Source: Epiperipatus broadwayi (Eukaryota; Onychophora; Udeonychophora; Euonychophora; Peripatidae). From it: a stretch of 64,000 bases of DNA. Shown piece after piece: positions 12,801 through 26,639 of the stretch; within the stretch, counting starts at the first letter, position 1; every line of letters starts with the position of its first letter. Location of the stretch: NCBI GenBank assembly GCA_028023455.1, contig JAQFVV010012447.1, forward strand, positions 616,001-680,000, written 5' to 3'. The notes under the pieces are model-generated. The model did no database searches and was not told where the DNA came from. It saw only the letters and a program-made list of their open reading frames with translations. The position numbers and the translations under genes are program-made.

Positions 12801-13502
12801 AAAGATTTTATTAGTGAAAATAATTTGGATAATAATTTAATTAAGAAAAGCATAACTGATCATTTGTCATGTTTACGTGAAAAATTGAATACATTTTATT
12901 CATCAGATTTAAATATAGAACAGTTCATTTGGATTCAAAATCCATTAGAAATGGAGCAAGTAAAACATTTGCCTATAAATGCCCAATAAGAATTTGCCGA
13001 ACTCAGTTCTGATTTGAAACTTAAAAACAAGTTTAGTAAACAGTAAATAAATTCTTTTTGACTCACAATAAAAACAGATTATCCGTTATTGTTTGAATTG
13101 GCAATAGCAATTCTTTTTCCATTTGCTAATACTTATTTGTGTGAAACTGTTTTTGGTAATGGTAAACATAAAAACTAAACAGCGCAATTGAAAATGCTAC
13201 AAGATCTGTGTTGATAAAAATTGAACCAAGATTACATTTATTGTGCCTAAATAGGCAAGCTTTACTTTTTCCTTTTTTTTACAATGTTGTAAATACTACA
13301 GTCACTTTTATTAAACTTTTAGTTATGATTATTTACAAATTTTTTCAAAGATGGTTTATTATATTTATATAATAAAATATTGACTTCATACAATGTTGTT
13401 TTAATATTTTTTTGCACATCTTAGGTAGGGGTTGTCGTTAGAAATTTTTAAATTTAAAAGGAGGTTGTAAACCAAAAAAGTTTAAGAACCACTGACATAG
13501 AT
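9804..13502 (+). mobile_element. Complete-length hAT DNA transposon (dead)
   Basis: The element runs 9812-13494 (about 3.7 kb). Its termini CAGTGGTTCTTAAAGTGG and, inverted, CAGTGGTTCTTAAACTTTT match over at least 14 bases and are classic hAT ends. The flanking 8-mers ATATAGAT (9804-9811) and ACATAGAT (13495-13502) are a target duplication with one mismatch. A degenerate transposase lies on the plus strand in the right half. I could read no protein in the left 1.6 kb of the element. Confidence 0.88.
11520..13070 (+). pseudogene. ZBED5-like hAT transposase remnant (second copy)
   Basis: The readable order on the plus strand is a BED-finger end IERHLDTKHAVYSRKPIKYF (about 11715-11780); SYLIAKSKKLYTIKEQLVLP; a core segment FQQLILRINESPKFSIPLDE then LTDIINLPQLLVNVRY (about 12030-12140); and a C-terminal part with DLNIEQFIWIQNP (about 12909-12947). 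Stops and frameshifts occur throughout, including a stop inside the finger. The LDE(L/S)TD motif marks the first catalytic aspartate region of this transposase group. It is on the opposite strand from the copy at 4-6 kb and is a separate insertion. Confidence 0.8.
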
Positions 13503-14289
13503 AATTCTATTTTAAAATGTACTCAAATGTAAATACAGCATACACATATTATGGATTTAATTTTACATTAACAAGTGATAATTCCTAATCTATATCTCAT
13601 ATTTCTTAACCATTAACTATCTAACAATAAAATGCTCTTTATCTCTGTGTGTGGGAACAAAGACTTGTGAACACAGCTTAAGATTTAGATACATTATAAA
13701 AAATTTATAAGATTAGACAATGGGTAAAAAAAATTAATAGAACTTAGTTTAACAATCTCAAACAATCGTTTAGATACACTTTTCTTTAATTCTTATCAAA
13801 CATGTATATACATTATATAATTTACTCAAGTATTCCAGAAGACAAATGTTTGGTAGCAATAAAGTTTTAAAAGAGATAACAAAAGAACAGTTTTGCTGTA
13901 AACTTTAGAACAGTTTTTATTCCAAAAACTTTCATTTCTGAAATATGAAACCAAAATATTTGTAATATTAAAATCCTTCACCATGTGTTGCTGAAACTTA
14001 AAAGAGTCCCCAAGAAATACCACTCTTCACTTCCAATATTATTTTTTTATGTCTAAAAATCAATTACAAAATGGATACTTTTATATTAAAAGCACTGAGT
14101 GCACAAATAATACTAAACTTAATCATCAATTTAAAAAAAGGAGACAGAGTTTGAGGATCACCTAAGTAATTAATTATGTATTCATTTAAAACCATTCATG
14201 CATGAAATAGAATAATAATGTAAAGCTGTTACAAAAAAGATTACAAAATAATCTAAAAATGAAGTATTATAATATTATTTTACTCATAT

Positions 14290-16720
14290 TAAAAAAAAAA
14301 AAACGTTCCTTTTCAAATAGATATATTTCCTTTTAATATTGCATTATTTCTACCAAAAACCCTTTATCTGAATTGAATTGTATGATTAATTTCATTCTTT
14401 ATACTTCCTAAGCTGATCAAAGTCTTTGTAGTTATTAACTTCTTCTAGGTTATTAATCTTTTACTTGTTACAAGAAAATCCATTGAACATTACTCTTTTT
14501 GGTATTCATCTTTTTTTTTTTTTTTAGGTGTCATAGCATCGGCCGGGATGTGAACCCGCAACCTGGGCAACTGCCTGCTAGTGCAAGGCAGTCGCGCTGA
14601 CCTCTCGACCACCAATACTTTCATCTGATAATTTATGCAACATTTTGTGAAGCTTTAGAGCATTATTTTCAAAAAACGATCATTATCATCTGCAAAATCT
14701 AGATGACTGAAAATAATCTCAATTTTCTTTTATTTCCTTAGTTTCCCATTTTAATTCAAATATTTCTTGCAATTTTGCTGTAAAAAAAAGGGGGGTTAAG
14801 CTATTACTCTGTCATATATCTCTCTTAATATTAACCTCATTGACATCACCATATAACTTAATCACTGCTGTTACATTTTATTAATTATTCTTCAAAATAT
14901 GATAATATTCTGGATCTATAACTTGATGATCCAAAACTTTGACATGGAAATGCCTATAGAATCAAAAGTCTTCATAATTTACAAATATAAAGCATAATAG
15001 CAAGTCATATTCATTGGTTCTTTTTATAACATTTCTTAATATTTGGATATGATCATTTTAAATACAACTTGTGCTTTTGGCTGATTAAAATCCAAAATGT
15101 TTTGTAGAAAAGTTGTAATTATCTTGGTAAAGATTTTGTGTAGAAATGATAGAACTATATTTTTTAATATTTATCATTTTTCTTAAACATCAGCATTACT
15201 ACTGCAGTCTTCCAAGCATCTGATACATCATATTTGATATATAGCTTTGACACACAAAAAAAATTCATCTGCTTCTTCTAAAATATCAATAATTACATTT
15301 CTTGGATTTTTCCTTTCTTCATAGATTTAACTGCATGTCTCACCTCTTCATTTAAAATCTTTGGCAATTCAGAAGATGGAATAATTGTTGAGGATACATT
15401 GTTTATTCTTTATTATTACATAATTATTTAGCTATATTTATGATGTCTCTTTTTAGTACTAATTCCATCTTCTTAATGCCAAAACAATTTTCCTTTAATA
15501 CCAAGGTGATATTTTACAGTACTGAGATTTATTCTCTTCTATAGATATTCTTTTCAATTCACAATTATATTCTCTTACAATATTATAAATTATTTTATGT
15601 ACTATTTTACAAAACTCTAAATATCAAACTGTTCTTAATAGATTTTAAAAATTTTCATATTCCTTCTTTTCTTTATATATTGTCTTGTCTAAGTAGAAAA
15701 TTTACTAATAAATGGCCTTTTTTTTGTATCAGCTATCTTTCTTGCAGATTTTAATAGAACATCAGTTATCTTTTATTTATTTCAGTCAAATCTGAATTAT
15801 TTTTAAAATCTGTTAATATTTTACAATAAGTTGCAAGTTCCAATTTAAATTCATTAGTGTTTCTGAAGATTAGAAATATCAACTACTAAAATAATCTAAT
15901 TTACTAGTCCAGTTTTGCATTCACATTTATCTTACCCTCACAAATTCATTATTACTTCCTGTGTTGAATCTATTAAAAACATTACATATTTGAAACATAT
16001 ATTTTATGTTAATTTAAATATAATCATTTGACTGCTTTCATATCCATTTCCATTTAGTAATGTTCTTAAAAAAAATTTAGAAAGACTTTTTTTTTTCCTG
16101 CTAACTCCACAAGACTGTATAACCCTCTTATTTCTGTTGTCATAACCGAATTTACTTATAACACTTCCATCTTTTAATAGTTTACCAATTCTACCAATAA
16201 AGTTTACCACATAATCATTTAAAAATGTTGCTTGCTCTGATCAAAAACATTTTGTACTTTCACATGAAAATTATTTATTGGGGCATAAATTTAATTTATC
16301 TACACTTGATATCTTTCATTAATTTGAACAACTAATCTTAACACTGTGTGATATATCAATCTCCATAACACTGTTTTTCCAATTTTTATTTATAATATAA
16401 ATATCATTCTGCTTGTGTTCCCAATATTTATGTCTTTTTTCCACCTTTTAAATCAATTACCTCTTCACCTTTCCTTCTAATTTTACAAATCCAACAACGT
16501 TGTCTTTAAAATTGGACCACTCTTTCAATTTGTGAAATCTTCCTTCACTTGAAAGTGATCTGCATTGATAAATATCTATATAAAAGTTTGTCATTGAATG
16601 GCAGCCTGGATCCATAATCAAGGGAATTCTGAGCAGTGTCTGCCATCAGTTGCAAATCACAAACATTATCTTGGCTGGCAACTTTACAGCCTTTTGAAAA
16701 TAAGGCCATAATTTACTTTT
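14290..16720 (-). mobile_element. RTE LINE remnant with endonuclease and reverse transcriptase regions
   Basis: Read on the minus strand: a start region (QCRSLSSEGRFHKLKEW, about 16580-16520); endonuclease pieces (INKNWKNSVMEIDISHSVRI, about 16400-16340, and FIGRIGKLLKDGSVISKFGY, about 16200-16140); then reverse transcriptase pieces (KIFTKIITTFLQNILDFNQP, about 15150-15090, and SHLDFADD, about 14715-14690). The order and wording match the intact copy at 2.1 kb, so this is the same family in older form. Many stops and frameshifts are present. A SINE interrupts the 3' part at 14.5-14.6 kb, and LINE sequence resumes to its left (about 14500-14290). Confidence 0.75.
14505..14626 (-). mobile_element. 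tRNA-Gly-derived SINE copy 1
   Basis: On the minus strand the element starts ATTGGTGGTCGAGAGGTC (A-box region), has a B box GGGTTCACATCCC (14557-14545) and ends GATGCTATGACACC plus a poly-A tract of about 15. The flanking TTCATCT at 14505-14511 and 14620-14626 is a short target duplication. It sits inside the RTE remnant. Confidence 0.85.
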
Positions 16721-17949
16721 GTCTGTCACGATTGGAAAGAAATCTCTCTCTCTATATAAAGATCATTCACACACATTTATCCTGCCTTTAAGAAAGTTCA
16801 ACTGATAATTTAGTTAACTATTAACAACTGAAAAGCAAAATTTTGATGCTTCTTGAACTCAGTGGTAAAAAGTCATAACCACACCACACTGGCTGATGTA
16901 TGTCAGAGAACAGCTATCCATGTTCATTTACTATGTGTTTAATCATATAATAATAATAGCTGCAATGACAATACACATGGGTAAACATTAGAAATTTGGT
17001 CTACTTATTTTCTTTAAGATCTTAAAGATAAATCCAAGTTTTGGTTTTCATTTTCAATTAATAGCAAACTTTTCTGCAGCTATAATTAAAATATTTAATT
17101 TTATACCTTAATGATATTTCATATAAAATATAAATTGGTATGGGACGATTGATTGAATATGTCTACAGTATATCATAATAAGAAAAGAGTAGAATCATCA
17201 TCATTTTATACTTTTACTTGCTGGTGCCTGCTCAGAAATTACAGAATTGTTAATTATGTATTATAAATGAAATAAATTTGAAAGTAAAAGGTAAGGATAT
17301 CAAATCACTATCATTAACAATACAAAAAAAAAATAAATAACACTATCTCAACGGAAATCAGGTTTATTCTTAATGACTTTAAAAATAAGGGAGATTACAT
17401 TTTGAGTAAATAATAACCCCACACATATATTACTCATATAGGCAAAACTTGTTTCATTACATTTTGGTGACCCAGAGATAAACAGCCATCCACTGTTTTA
17501 CATTTTGACAAGCAAATAGTGACCTAAATAGACACTTCTTCCATTATAACAACTATATGTATTTTTCCAGAATTTTTGATTTCAATCTTGAACAAATCAT
17601 GCTTGAATTTATTATACATTACCATATTTGTATATTGAAAGGAGCTTATATACTTCCAGACTTCTGAAAAAGTTCTGTTATTAGCAAAATACATGTATTG
17701 CATAGAGATAGTTGTCAGTTTATTGTTTGCATAGAGTGATTTACTATTTGCTTTTGTTTGACACTCTTATTTATGACTTAATTTAATAATTTTGTTACAC
17801 GTACGTCAACTGTGCTTCCATATAGCTTGCATATATTACATATAACAGGGTATATATTTAATAAATTATATACATTTTTATACAAGATAAAATAGCCTAT
17901 GAATATTCCATTTCAGAACAAAGGACTCTCCAATAAACTTCCATAAGAA

Positions 17950-17978
17950 GGCAAGTCTAATTATTTAGCAGACTTGCC
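17950..17978. repeat. Small perfect hairpin
   Basis: GGCAAGTCT and AGACTTGCC form a 9-bp stem with an 11-base loop. It is isolated, with no sign of a terminator or element ends. Confidence 0.45.
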
Positions 17979-20269
17979 AGTTATCAGATGATGAAAATTT
18001 TCTCATCCTTTTTTTACCTTCTCACTCCAGCAAGTGGATATATATGTATATTCATATTATAATTTCTAACTTATTAAGAACCAATATAAAAATGACCTAT
18101 ATAGGGATTCCCTAACTTATGGAATAGTCTCTTCACAATTTTTTTCACATACCTGATTTATATATAAATCAAGAATTTTTTTTAAACATTTTATTGCTGC
18201 AATGTGTTAAAGCATGTCTTCTTTGAATGATCACAGTACTGTACTAATTTTTTTTTTTTTTATAAAGTGTAATTAAAATATTGGATACTCTGTAATTAAC
18301 AATTTTAAACTATTTAAAGTTACTTTTGCTAATGAATGCTACATATATTTTTTCTTTCTTTTTATATTGCTAAATTGAATTATTATTCCACTCAAATGAT
18401 AAATCAAAGTAAAATTAGTTTGATGCTAATGATTGAAAGAAAACACAACCCACTTTTTCATTTCAGTAGAAGATTAAGCTCTGAAGATTTTTGTACAGTT
18501 GAAAGCATAAGCTTTTAAAAAATGCATGGAAATAAATGGATATTACATTGAATATATTTAATGCAAAAACAAAAACTTGAGAAAAAATGTAGAATCCATA
18601 ATTTGTATGAATACTTCAAATAACAAGGTAAATTAATGTTATAATTTGAAAGTTATTTTACTATTAATGAATGTAAGATATTCCCCATTCCCTTCTTCAT
18701 ATTGCTAAGACAAACTTAAGTTTGAATAGTACGGTAAATAAAATGAGTTTGTGGTTAATGAATATTTTTTTCCTTACCTTTTTACATCATTATCTTTCAT
18801 TTAGAATGTTTCATCAGTTTCTGTATATATATATAGGTCAGATATTTTTTTTACTTCAGTACAGATTTACATAGGGAACTGCCTCTATTTTTAATATCTG
18901 ATGTTTTTCAAATATGTATATTCAATTATTACTTTTAAACTGTATTAATAAAAACCATGCTATTTTTTTATAAAAGATTACAATCTTTATTCTCTCACTT
19001 AATACTATTTCTAAATTCTTTTTCTATTTCATCATAGGTTCATTAGTTAATATGTTCACCTAAATAAACACTAATCTTTCAAAACTATCAACCTATTTTT
19101 GATAAGATTGTTATTTATAAACTGACTTTCACACTGAAAACAGTATCACTCCAGAATACAATGATCCTTATCTTTCTCAACTCACTTTCATATTGTATTC
19201 TGCAAAGACATACATCTAATCTTTTCAAACAATAAGCTACATCTTTTTTGTTTATTCATTGATCTAACATTTTAAATATCAATTCTTACAATATGTTTTA
19301 AGAATGAACATAATTAGTAAATAACAAACAATACGTAATTATGAATTTGAAGAATTCATATTAACTTTAACAGGAAAGTATTACTAATGCAATGTTATAA
19401 AAAGAATGAAACTGGTTATCAGGTGTGTTATTTTTAAGTTTGTTAAATTAAGCTATGCTTTAATAATGATAAAATGAACACGGTATATTACAAAAGTAGT
19501 TCATTAAATCTCTAAATTCAAATCCATTACAGATCTTAATAAAAATGATCTCAGAGAATGGCAGAGGATTTCATTACGATAGAAAAAATATTATTTGTAT
19601 TTAAAGTCTTAATTAAATAGTTTTCTCAATTCATAAAACAAAGAGAGAGAAAAAAAAAGAAGTTATATTAAAATATATGAATAAATATATTGAAATGGTA
19701 TATTCCTTCTCTCATAACTGTTTCACTTATTTTTCCCCACAGCTCCATCTGTGCCAGATTTAAACCCTCTCTGAATACATGTATATAAACGTCAACACGG
19801 TTATATAGGTATCATCACGCATACCTAGACAGGAAAACAACTGTGATATCAATTTATATATTACAGTGTGTATATTTATTTTAAAATAATAGTTTTGGTT
19901 ATATATTTTGTTTTCTTAAAAAAAAGAGTTTACATTTTAAATTGTGTGTGGCCCACACATGACTATGTTATATGTAGGGGGATATTGTTAAAAGCTATAA
20001 CAATTCTCAATTTTAATGTTAAATAAATCATAAACAAAATCCTATTGACAAGGTAATTTAAGTTGTTCCTAAACAATAGTATTTTTTTTTTCCAAAAGTG
20101 TACAATTTTAGTAAACAACATTTCTGAACTGAAACTATTAAAGTTATTAGGAATTTAAAAGATCAAGTTTAAAGAAAAATATTCTATTGAAAAAAATGAC
20201 AGGAAAATTTAAATGTATAGAATTTCAAAGAGGCATTAAGTGATTCTCAAGAATTAAATAGTCTTGTTG

Positions 20270-20570
20270 ACAGCAAGGTGGTCTAATCCTTGAATTATAT
20301 AAATAGGCCAAATTTCTTGATGCAGGCATGTCTGGCTAGGCAAACATAGGTTTGCTGTCTCTCGGCAGAAGATGGCAATCTTTGTTCATCCCTACATGCC
20401 TGATGGCATGATCATCATCACAAGGAGGGGAAACCATCCAGCAGCCTACTGTAAGAAGACATCTTAAGCCGCCTATCCCAAAAAGAGTGCCGCTACCCTA
20501 CCGTCTGATATGCTTGCATTACAAGCTACAACCAAGAAGACCAGTAATATTCTTTTCAAAGACTGCAGAG
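20270..20570. repeat. Unclassified less AT-rich block
   Basis: About 300 bases with clearly higher GC than the surroundings, including GCCGCCTATCCC, GTGCCGCTACCCTACCG and the short inverted motif GCCTGATGGC. No long frame, no tRNA-like boxes and no terminal repeats were seen. It could be an old interspersed repeat or a conserved non-coding segment. Confidence 0.35.
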
Positions 20571-21479
20571 CTCCATAATTTAATCTTTAAATTTGTAATA
20601 TTAGACTAGCTTATTTACTGTAATGAACATTCAATATTATCTTTTAAAATTCTGTTGAATTAAATCTGTTATAAAGTAAAACTATGTTAAACTTGCCTGA
20701 ATTCTTCTGTATAATATAAAATAATTTATTATCAATCTTGTTTCTTAAAATCTGTTAAATTAAATCATTTATAAATTAATCTTATAAACTTGCCTGAATT
20801 CACCTTTATAAACTAAAAGACTATTTTTTTTAATAATCTATAAATAACTGCAATCAGTTATATCTTAAATTTCTCAAAACTGCGGTCATGCCTAGATTTA
20901 TTGTTTAGTTATTTTGTTTAAATTTATTATATGTTATAATATGCCCATCTTTCGAAACAGCGAATAATAATTGTTAACTAACTTTCAACGGAGATAATTA
21001 AAATCTCCACTTTAAATATTTTAAGAATGCTACTTGGCATATTAAATCACTGTTTTGAAATACTACATTAATAGATAACTGATCACTACACGCTCATTAT
21101 CATGATTCTATATTTGTTATAAATTGCATTATATTTTGTGAGGGTTTGCTTAGTAAATTATTGTAATTTATGACTTTTGATATCTGTTAGAAGTGATATG
21201 CTAGCTAAAGGTTATATTAAAGTATACTTGTTAATGTTTATTAATGCCCATCAAATATACTTTCCCTCCTTAATTGCAATTATATATATATATGCAGATT
21301 CAGTAATTTAATTTAGGTTAGGATTTAATTTAAGCCCTATGGTCAGCATAATTATAATGCTAGTTTAAAAACTGGGTTGTGTTAGTTGGGTTGTGTTTTA
21401 GGTGCAATTAACTGATTATACATATACCTATTGGTCTTTTGTGTGTGTGTTGCGAGTGTGTCTTTACAAAGTACACATT

Positions 21480-22560
21480 CGTACGTTTACATTTTGCTGC
21501 ACCTTTTAAATGGGTTCACGGTGACAGACCACCCCATTCTTTAATTCAGGTATGGCTACCTTAATTAGAACTGGAACATGAGAGTTCAGACTATGTTTAT
21601 AAAGCCTATCCGAGTTCCTGAACTTATCTGTTCACATATTCATTGCAGCAAACCATCCAGTCTCAGAGCATTGAACATTTGATGCTGAAGCTCTTGAATA
21701 ATTACTCGCACCACAAACTTATTCTTTAGTATTTTATGTAGCACGATAGTATATATATATATATGTGAATCTAAAAGTAACCAGTTTTTTTTCTCCGTAT
21801 TAATTAACTATTCAGCATTAGACTGAAACTCAAATCTTGGTTACCAAGTTGAATCTGCATTATCTTAAGCTTATTTATTTGCTCTCACTGTCAATATATT
21901 ACTTAGAGCTGTATGTATTCATCATCTCTGCTAGGCTATTATCTTATAACCTTTGCAAACCACGAGTAATAGGATGGGCATATTATACGATTACACATGA
22001 TTTATTAACCACACATACATTTATTTTAATATGTAAAGATGAGATCGCTATACTGATAATAGTCTCATCCCTTATGTAAATGCCTGCATGTGATGGTCAC
22101 ACATACTGAACACTGTATAACCTTTGTCATTTTCTTTTACTTGATTTTATGTTATTATTTTAATAAACATGTTTAAAATATAAAATTTGTTTCATATCTT
22201 TCTTGTTCGTAGTTCTATTTCAATCCAATCCACATTATCTGACTCCAATTTCTTAATGATTTATATGTTGAACATACATTGTTTTAGTTAAGGTAATTAG
22301 TGTGTTAAGCGGTCTGTTCCATCCACTGAGGTTAAATTGATAGTTAGCCTTCGAGTTTCATGTTTCTCCTTGTTCTAAACCAGCTCATAAATTCAATTGA
22401 GACTGAGTGTGACCTCAGAAATGTCACTCATAAAGTGTTAAATCATGAAGTACTAGCAAATGAGTTGAAGTTTGGTCAGATTTGAGGTCTCACCACCTCA
22501 TTTCGGTCAGCTTTGGTGTACTTTGCCTGGACTCTGGATTTTGTTGCGTGAGGGTGCAGA
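21480..22560 (+). repeat. Possible LTR-like remnant with promoter and polyA signals
   Basis: A block of mixed composition contains TATAAAG (about 21599), CCAGTC (about 21658) and AATAAA (about 22162). A further GC-richer stretch follows to about 22560. Order and spacing would suit a solo long terminal repeat, but I found no matching second copy, no defined ends and no coding remnant. A 14-base inverted match, TATAATATGCCCAT at about 20935 against ATGGGCATATTATA at about 21975, lies across it. Confidence 0.25.
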
Positions 22561-23732
22561 TCTGACTGTTAAAATATGAACTAAATAATCCATCAGAGGA
22601 TCATTTTTTGTGGAAGAACCATAATATTTAGGGATTCAAAACTTAAAATGTAAAAATAAAATAAATTATTTATTTCGATATTTATTATTTCAATATTTAT
22701 TAATCACACAAGATCACAATTACTATCAATGTCATTATATTACTTATTATTACACTTACATATAATTACATAACTGCAAACAAAAATAATTAAAATACAA
22801 CATTAAAACAAAAATTTAATCCAAAAGTTAGCAAAATCTTTTCCATTCAATAAATTCATATCCAATATAATTTTAGTAATGGCGATTAGTATCTCTTAAT
22901 ATTATGTTATTTATTAACAAAAAAATGGTTTCCATGTAAATCAGACACAATGACTTACTATTTTGTTGTATAACAAAATATGCACTAGTCCACATTTTTG
23001 AAATACATAATTTTTCATAATTTTTCTCATTTTATTGGTCAATCAATCTAATAAAAAAAATTAAATGTAAAATAATAAATAAAATTTACGAGTTTTACTT
23101 ACTGACAATGCATCCAATGTCATCATGACTTCAATATGAAAGCACTTGCATAGAAATTAGGTATTACTACCATGCAACTACAATAGTCGACACATTATAA
23201 GTTTCATCGAGAAAATACGATTATTTGTGATTTTGAATGCTCTAGCATGAAAATCATTAGAACTGTAGAATGATCCTAGTATATCTACATAAGTTTGTCA
23301 GTTTGCTACCAAAGATACATAAACGACTGAAACATTTTATTAAAGAACTGGATACATCATCAAAAGTGGAATGACATTGTGAATAGAATTTTTATTCATA
23401 GGAAGTATAAGCAATGGGTATTTTTTAATGACATGTTTTTTAAACTAAAAACCAATGAACACCCTACCCTCTATTGAAGACTATTTTACTATATGTATTT
23501 TGAAAATGTATGCAGGTCATAGCTTTTAAGGTCCAGAGTTGATCTGTGGGTTGAAGATTGCCCACCCTTCATCATACAGATAAGAAAACATAAACAACAT
23601 AAGCAAAATACACTACTAGTAAAAAAAAAATTGCAAAAAAATATTCTACATTATATATATTTAAGATTTGTTGCTTACACTAAACTGTTCATTTTATGTA
23701 GGATCAAGTGATGTTGAATTGATAAATGAAAT

Positions 23733-24535
23733 CAGATGTTTCTTTCTGTATTTTTATATTGGACTATTTCCATCATCTAATATGCGTGATGAATGTCTTT
23801 AGGAAAGTTTAATTTTAGTTAAATATTCCAAATGCATTCAACTGTTAGTAATATCACAGCAAACAGGTTAGTATATGCATTAACTGTTAGTAATATCACA
23901 CCAAACAGGTTAGTATATGCACCAAAATGTTAGTAATATCACAGCAAACAAATGTTAGTAATATCACAGCAAACAGGTTAGTATATTCACAACGTTTCGA
24001 GAGGTATTTTTTTCCCTCTTCTTCAGGTGTTGCTGGCCTGACCAGTGACAGTACTAGCATGGGATTCGAACCTGGGTCCTTAGATTCTTGATTATTGAAT
24101 TTTAAGGTAACGCTCTAACCAACTGAGCTCAGTTAGAGCATTACCTTAAAATTCAATAATCAAGAATCTAAGGACCCAGATTTGAATCTCATGCTAGTAC
24201 TGTCACTGGTCCTTAAAATTCAATAATCAAGAAACTAAGGACCCAGATTTGAATTCCATGCTAGTACTGTCAATGGTCAGGCCAGCAACACCTGAAGAAG
24301 AGGGGAGAAAATACCTCTCGAAATGTTGTGCATATACTAACCTGTTTGCTGTGATATTACTAACATTTGTTTGCTGTGATATTACTAACAGCTGGATGCA
24401 TTTGGAATATTTAACTAAAATTAAACTTTCCTAAAAACATTCAACACACATATTAGATGATGGAAATAGTCCAATATAAAAATACAGCTAGAACACCATC
24501 ATCACAAACCTTCAGAAAAACACAGATGTTTCTTT
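23733..24535. mobile_element. Inverted-repeat Penelope-type unit with tRNA-like segment and 13-bp target duplication
   Basis: Arms at about 23746-24130 and 24125-24487 are reverse complements. The flanks CAGATGTTTCTTT at 23733-23745 and 24523-24535 are identical. A 35-base extension (24488-24522) lies on the right only. The right arm carries CTGAAGA (24292-24298), then a perfect 5-bp helix AGAGG (24299-24303) with CCTCT (24314-24318), then CGAAA. Near the centre, on the minus strand, is a tRNA-like stretch with A box GCTCAGTTGGTTAGAGC and B box GGTTCGAATCC (about 24129-24068). The left arm has several tandem copies of a TTAGTAATATCACAGCAAAC unit. It belongs to the same family as the unit at 1.4-2.1 kb. 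Confidence 0.7.
24144..24277 (+). repeat. 67-bp tandem duplication inside the inverted unit
   Basis: Units 24144-24210 and 24211-24277 both begin CCTTAAAATTCAATAATC and run through CATGCTAGTACTGTCA, with only a few mismatches. The duplication exists only in the right arm, so it arose after the inverted arrangement formed. Confidence 0.8.
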
Positions 24536-26639
24536 GGTTAGTAGATATTTTACTTTTTAAAATTTTGTTTCACATTTTGCTATATGAAAATACTCCCACT
24601 GTTTAAGATTATTAGTTCTTTGATAATAAAAAAAATCCTATAATAAATGCATTTATCTTTTTTTGACTGTATGTACACATGAAAACACACACAAACACAT
24701 TTATAAATGTAGACACCATTGTAAATATAAATATTCATTATTAAAACCATTTTCATTAATTAAAAGATTCAAATTCTTACATATATTAAATAATAAATTA
24801 ACTGTTTAAATTCAGCCAATTTAATAATTATCATCACCCCACTTGAATTATACTTTTCATCATTACTTACAAGTCCATTTAAAAATATATATATACTAAA
24901 GAATCCTCTAGTGATAAAATTTAAAATTAATATTTATATAAAAATATATCATTAAAGCGTAAAAATACACAAATCAATAATATTAATAATCTATAAAATA
25001 AATAAATCCATATAATGTAAATTATATATAAGCTAAACGAATGAAAGCAATAAGTGCCATTCAATAAGTTTCTTATATCTGAAAAAATAATAAATATTTT
25101 CTTAAAACAGCTTATATTCTTAAGTAGTCATACTTTAAACTACTTTTCATATAATTATTTTCAACACTAAGACATTCATGAAAGAAACTAATGCTTTGAA
25201 AGTTGCTACAAAACATTATAGTAGCCCAAAGTGCCATAAAAGAATGAATGCACTGGCATCTTTATCTTCTACTCATTTTCTTTTGCTATGTGCAAAGCAA
25301 TAGTGAGGTGCTTAAACTGGGATATGCTGGAATGTTTTTACAACCTTCTTTAAACATTTAATATTATTTATATTTGTTTACTATGTTTTACATTTTAGTA
25401 CAGTAGTCTCTCAAAATATTCAATAACACATGGCTCCTAACTGTCGCAGATGTCAGAATTCATGAATCATAAAGTGCATTTTTAACACATACATGTGTGT
25501 ATATATATGTATTTTAATATTTATTGAACGTTTATAACACAAACACATATTAGTGTGTATACATATTAAATATGCATTGTGGAAAAAAACATTACAATAT
25601 AGAAAGTTTTTTTTTTTATTTCTAATTTTTTAATACTTTATTTACTATTTTTTTGAATCACAGTGCACTTTTTTTCAATGTTGTGTTGTAATCAGAATAT
25701 GAATTACTACCATCTGTTGAATGATAGGTCTATATTCTTTTACAAAAGTCAGCATTCTCATTAATTTTATTTCATTTTGCCAAAAGTGAGAAATTTACTT
25801 GTTCAATATAAAAATAATAGAATGATTAGTTGCTTGCAAGGTCATGTAATGTTTGAGCAACATGAAGTGATAGATTAGGCTTTGATCCAAAAATCTTGAG
25901 CTCTTGGGTTCATTAATTCACCACTGTGCTAAAACACACAGTACCATTGTAGATCAAATATTAAGATAACACTAAATTTCAACTCCATCTTAAAAAGGTG
26001 AGAATATATATTCACATTTTGTAAATAGATTATATAAAGAATAAGATTATACAAAGTTAGATTAAATAATTCTGAAATAAAGACAGCTAAAAAGATCTGC
26101 CAAAGCATTTGAATAATGTGCAATTCTTTCCTTACTATGACACATACTTCAATAATTAACAAATACTTTAAATGGCTAAATTCCTATTATCATTCAGAAT
26201 TCATATGCCAAGATGAATTAGCAATGGCTGCTATTTACCTTTTGCAAAACTTGAACTTCCCTTTGTTTTTTTATTTTGTTGATGATTTTAATGATGCTTT
26301 AACATTAAGATAATAAGAGTGTTTGAAGAAGGTGGAAAGAAACAGAAAACCACCCCAATGACAATATTAAGTATTATCACATTGTGGTAATATTTTAATA
26401 TCTAGTTATTATACTTGCTTCCAACAAAGAATTTAACGTAACAGTTTATTGATTCAATTTAATGCACAAGCTTTATCAGAATTCCATGCGATCCAAATTA
26501 AGATAATTTTTTTGCCAGAAAACCTATATACCCAAACTCATAAGACAGTACTACTGTGTATAACAGATATACCAATTCATATTTGGAAATGTAGCATATA
26601 CACATTTGAATTTCAAAATCAATTAACTTCTTCTTACTC

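Noticed and set aside
18095-18160. Possible hAT end (AGGGATTCCCTAACTTATGG)
   Set aside because: No partner terminus or 8-base duplication could be found.
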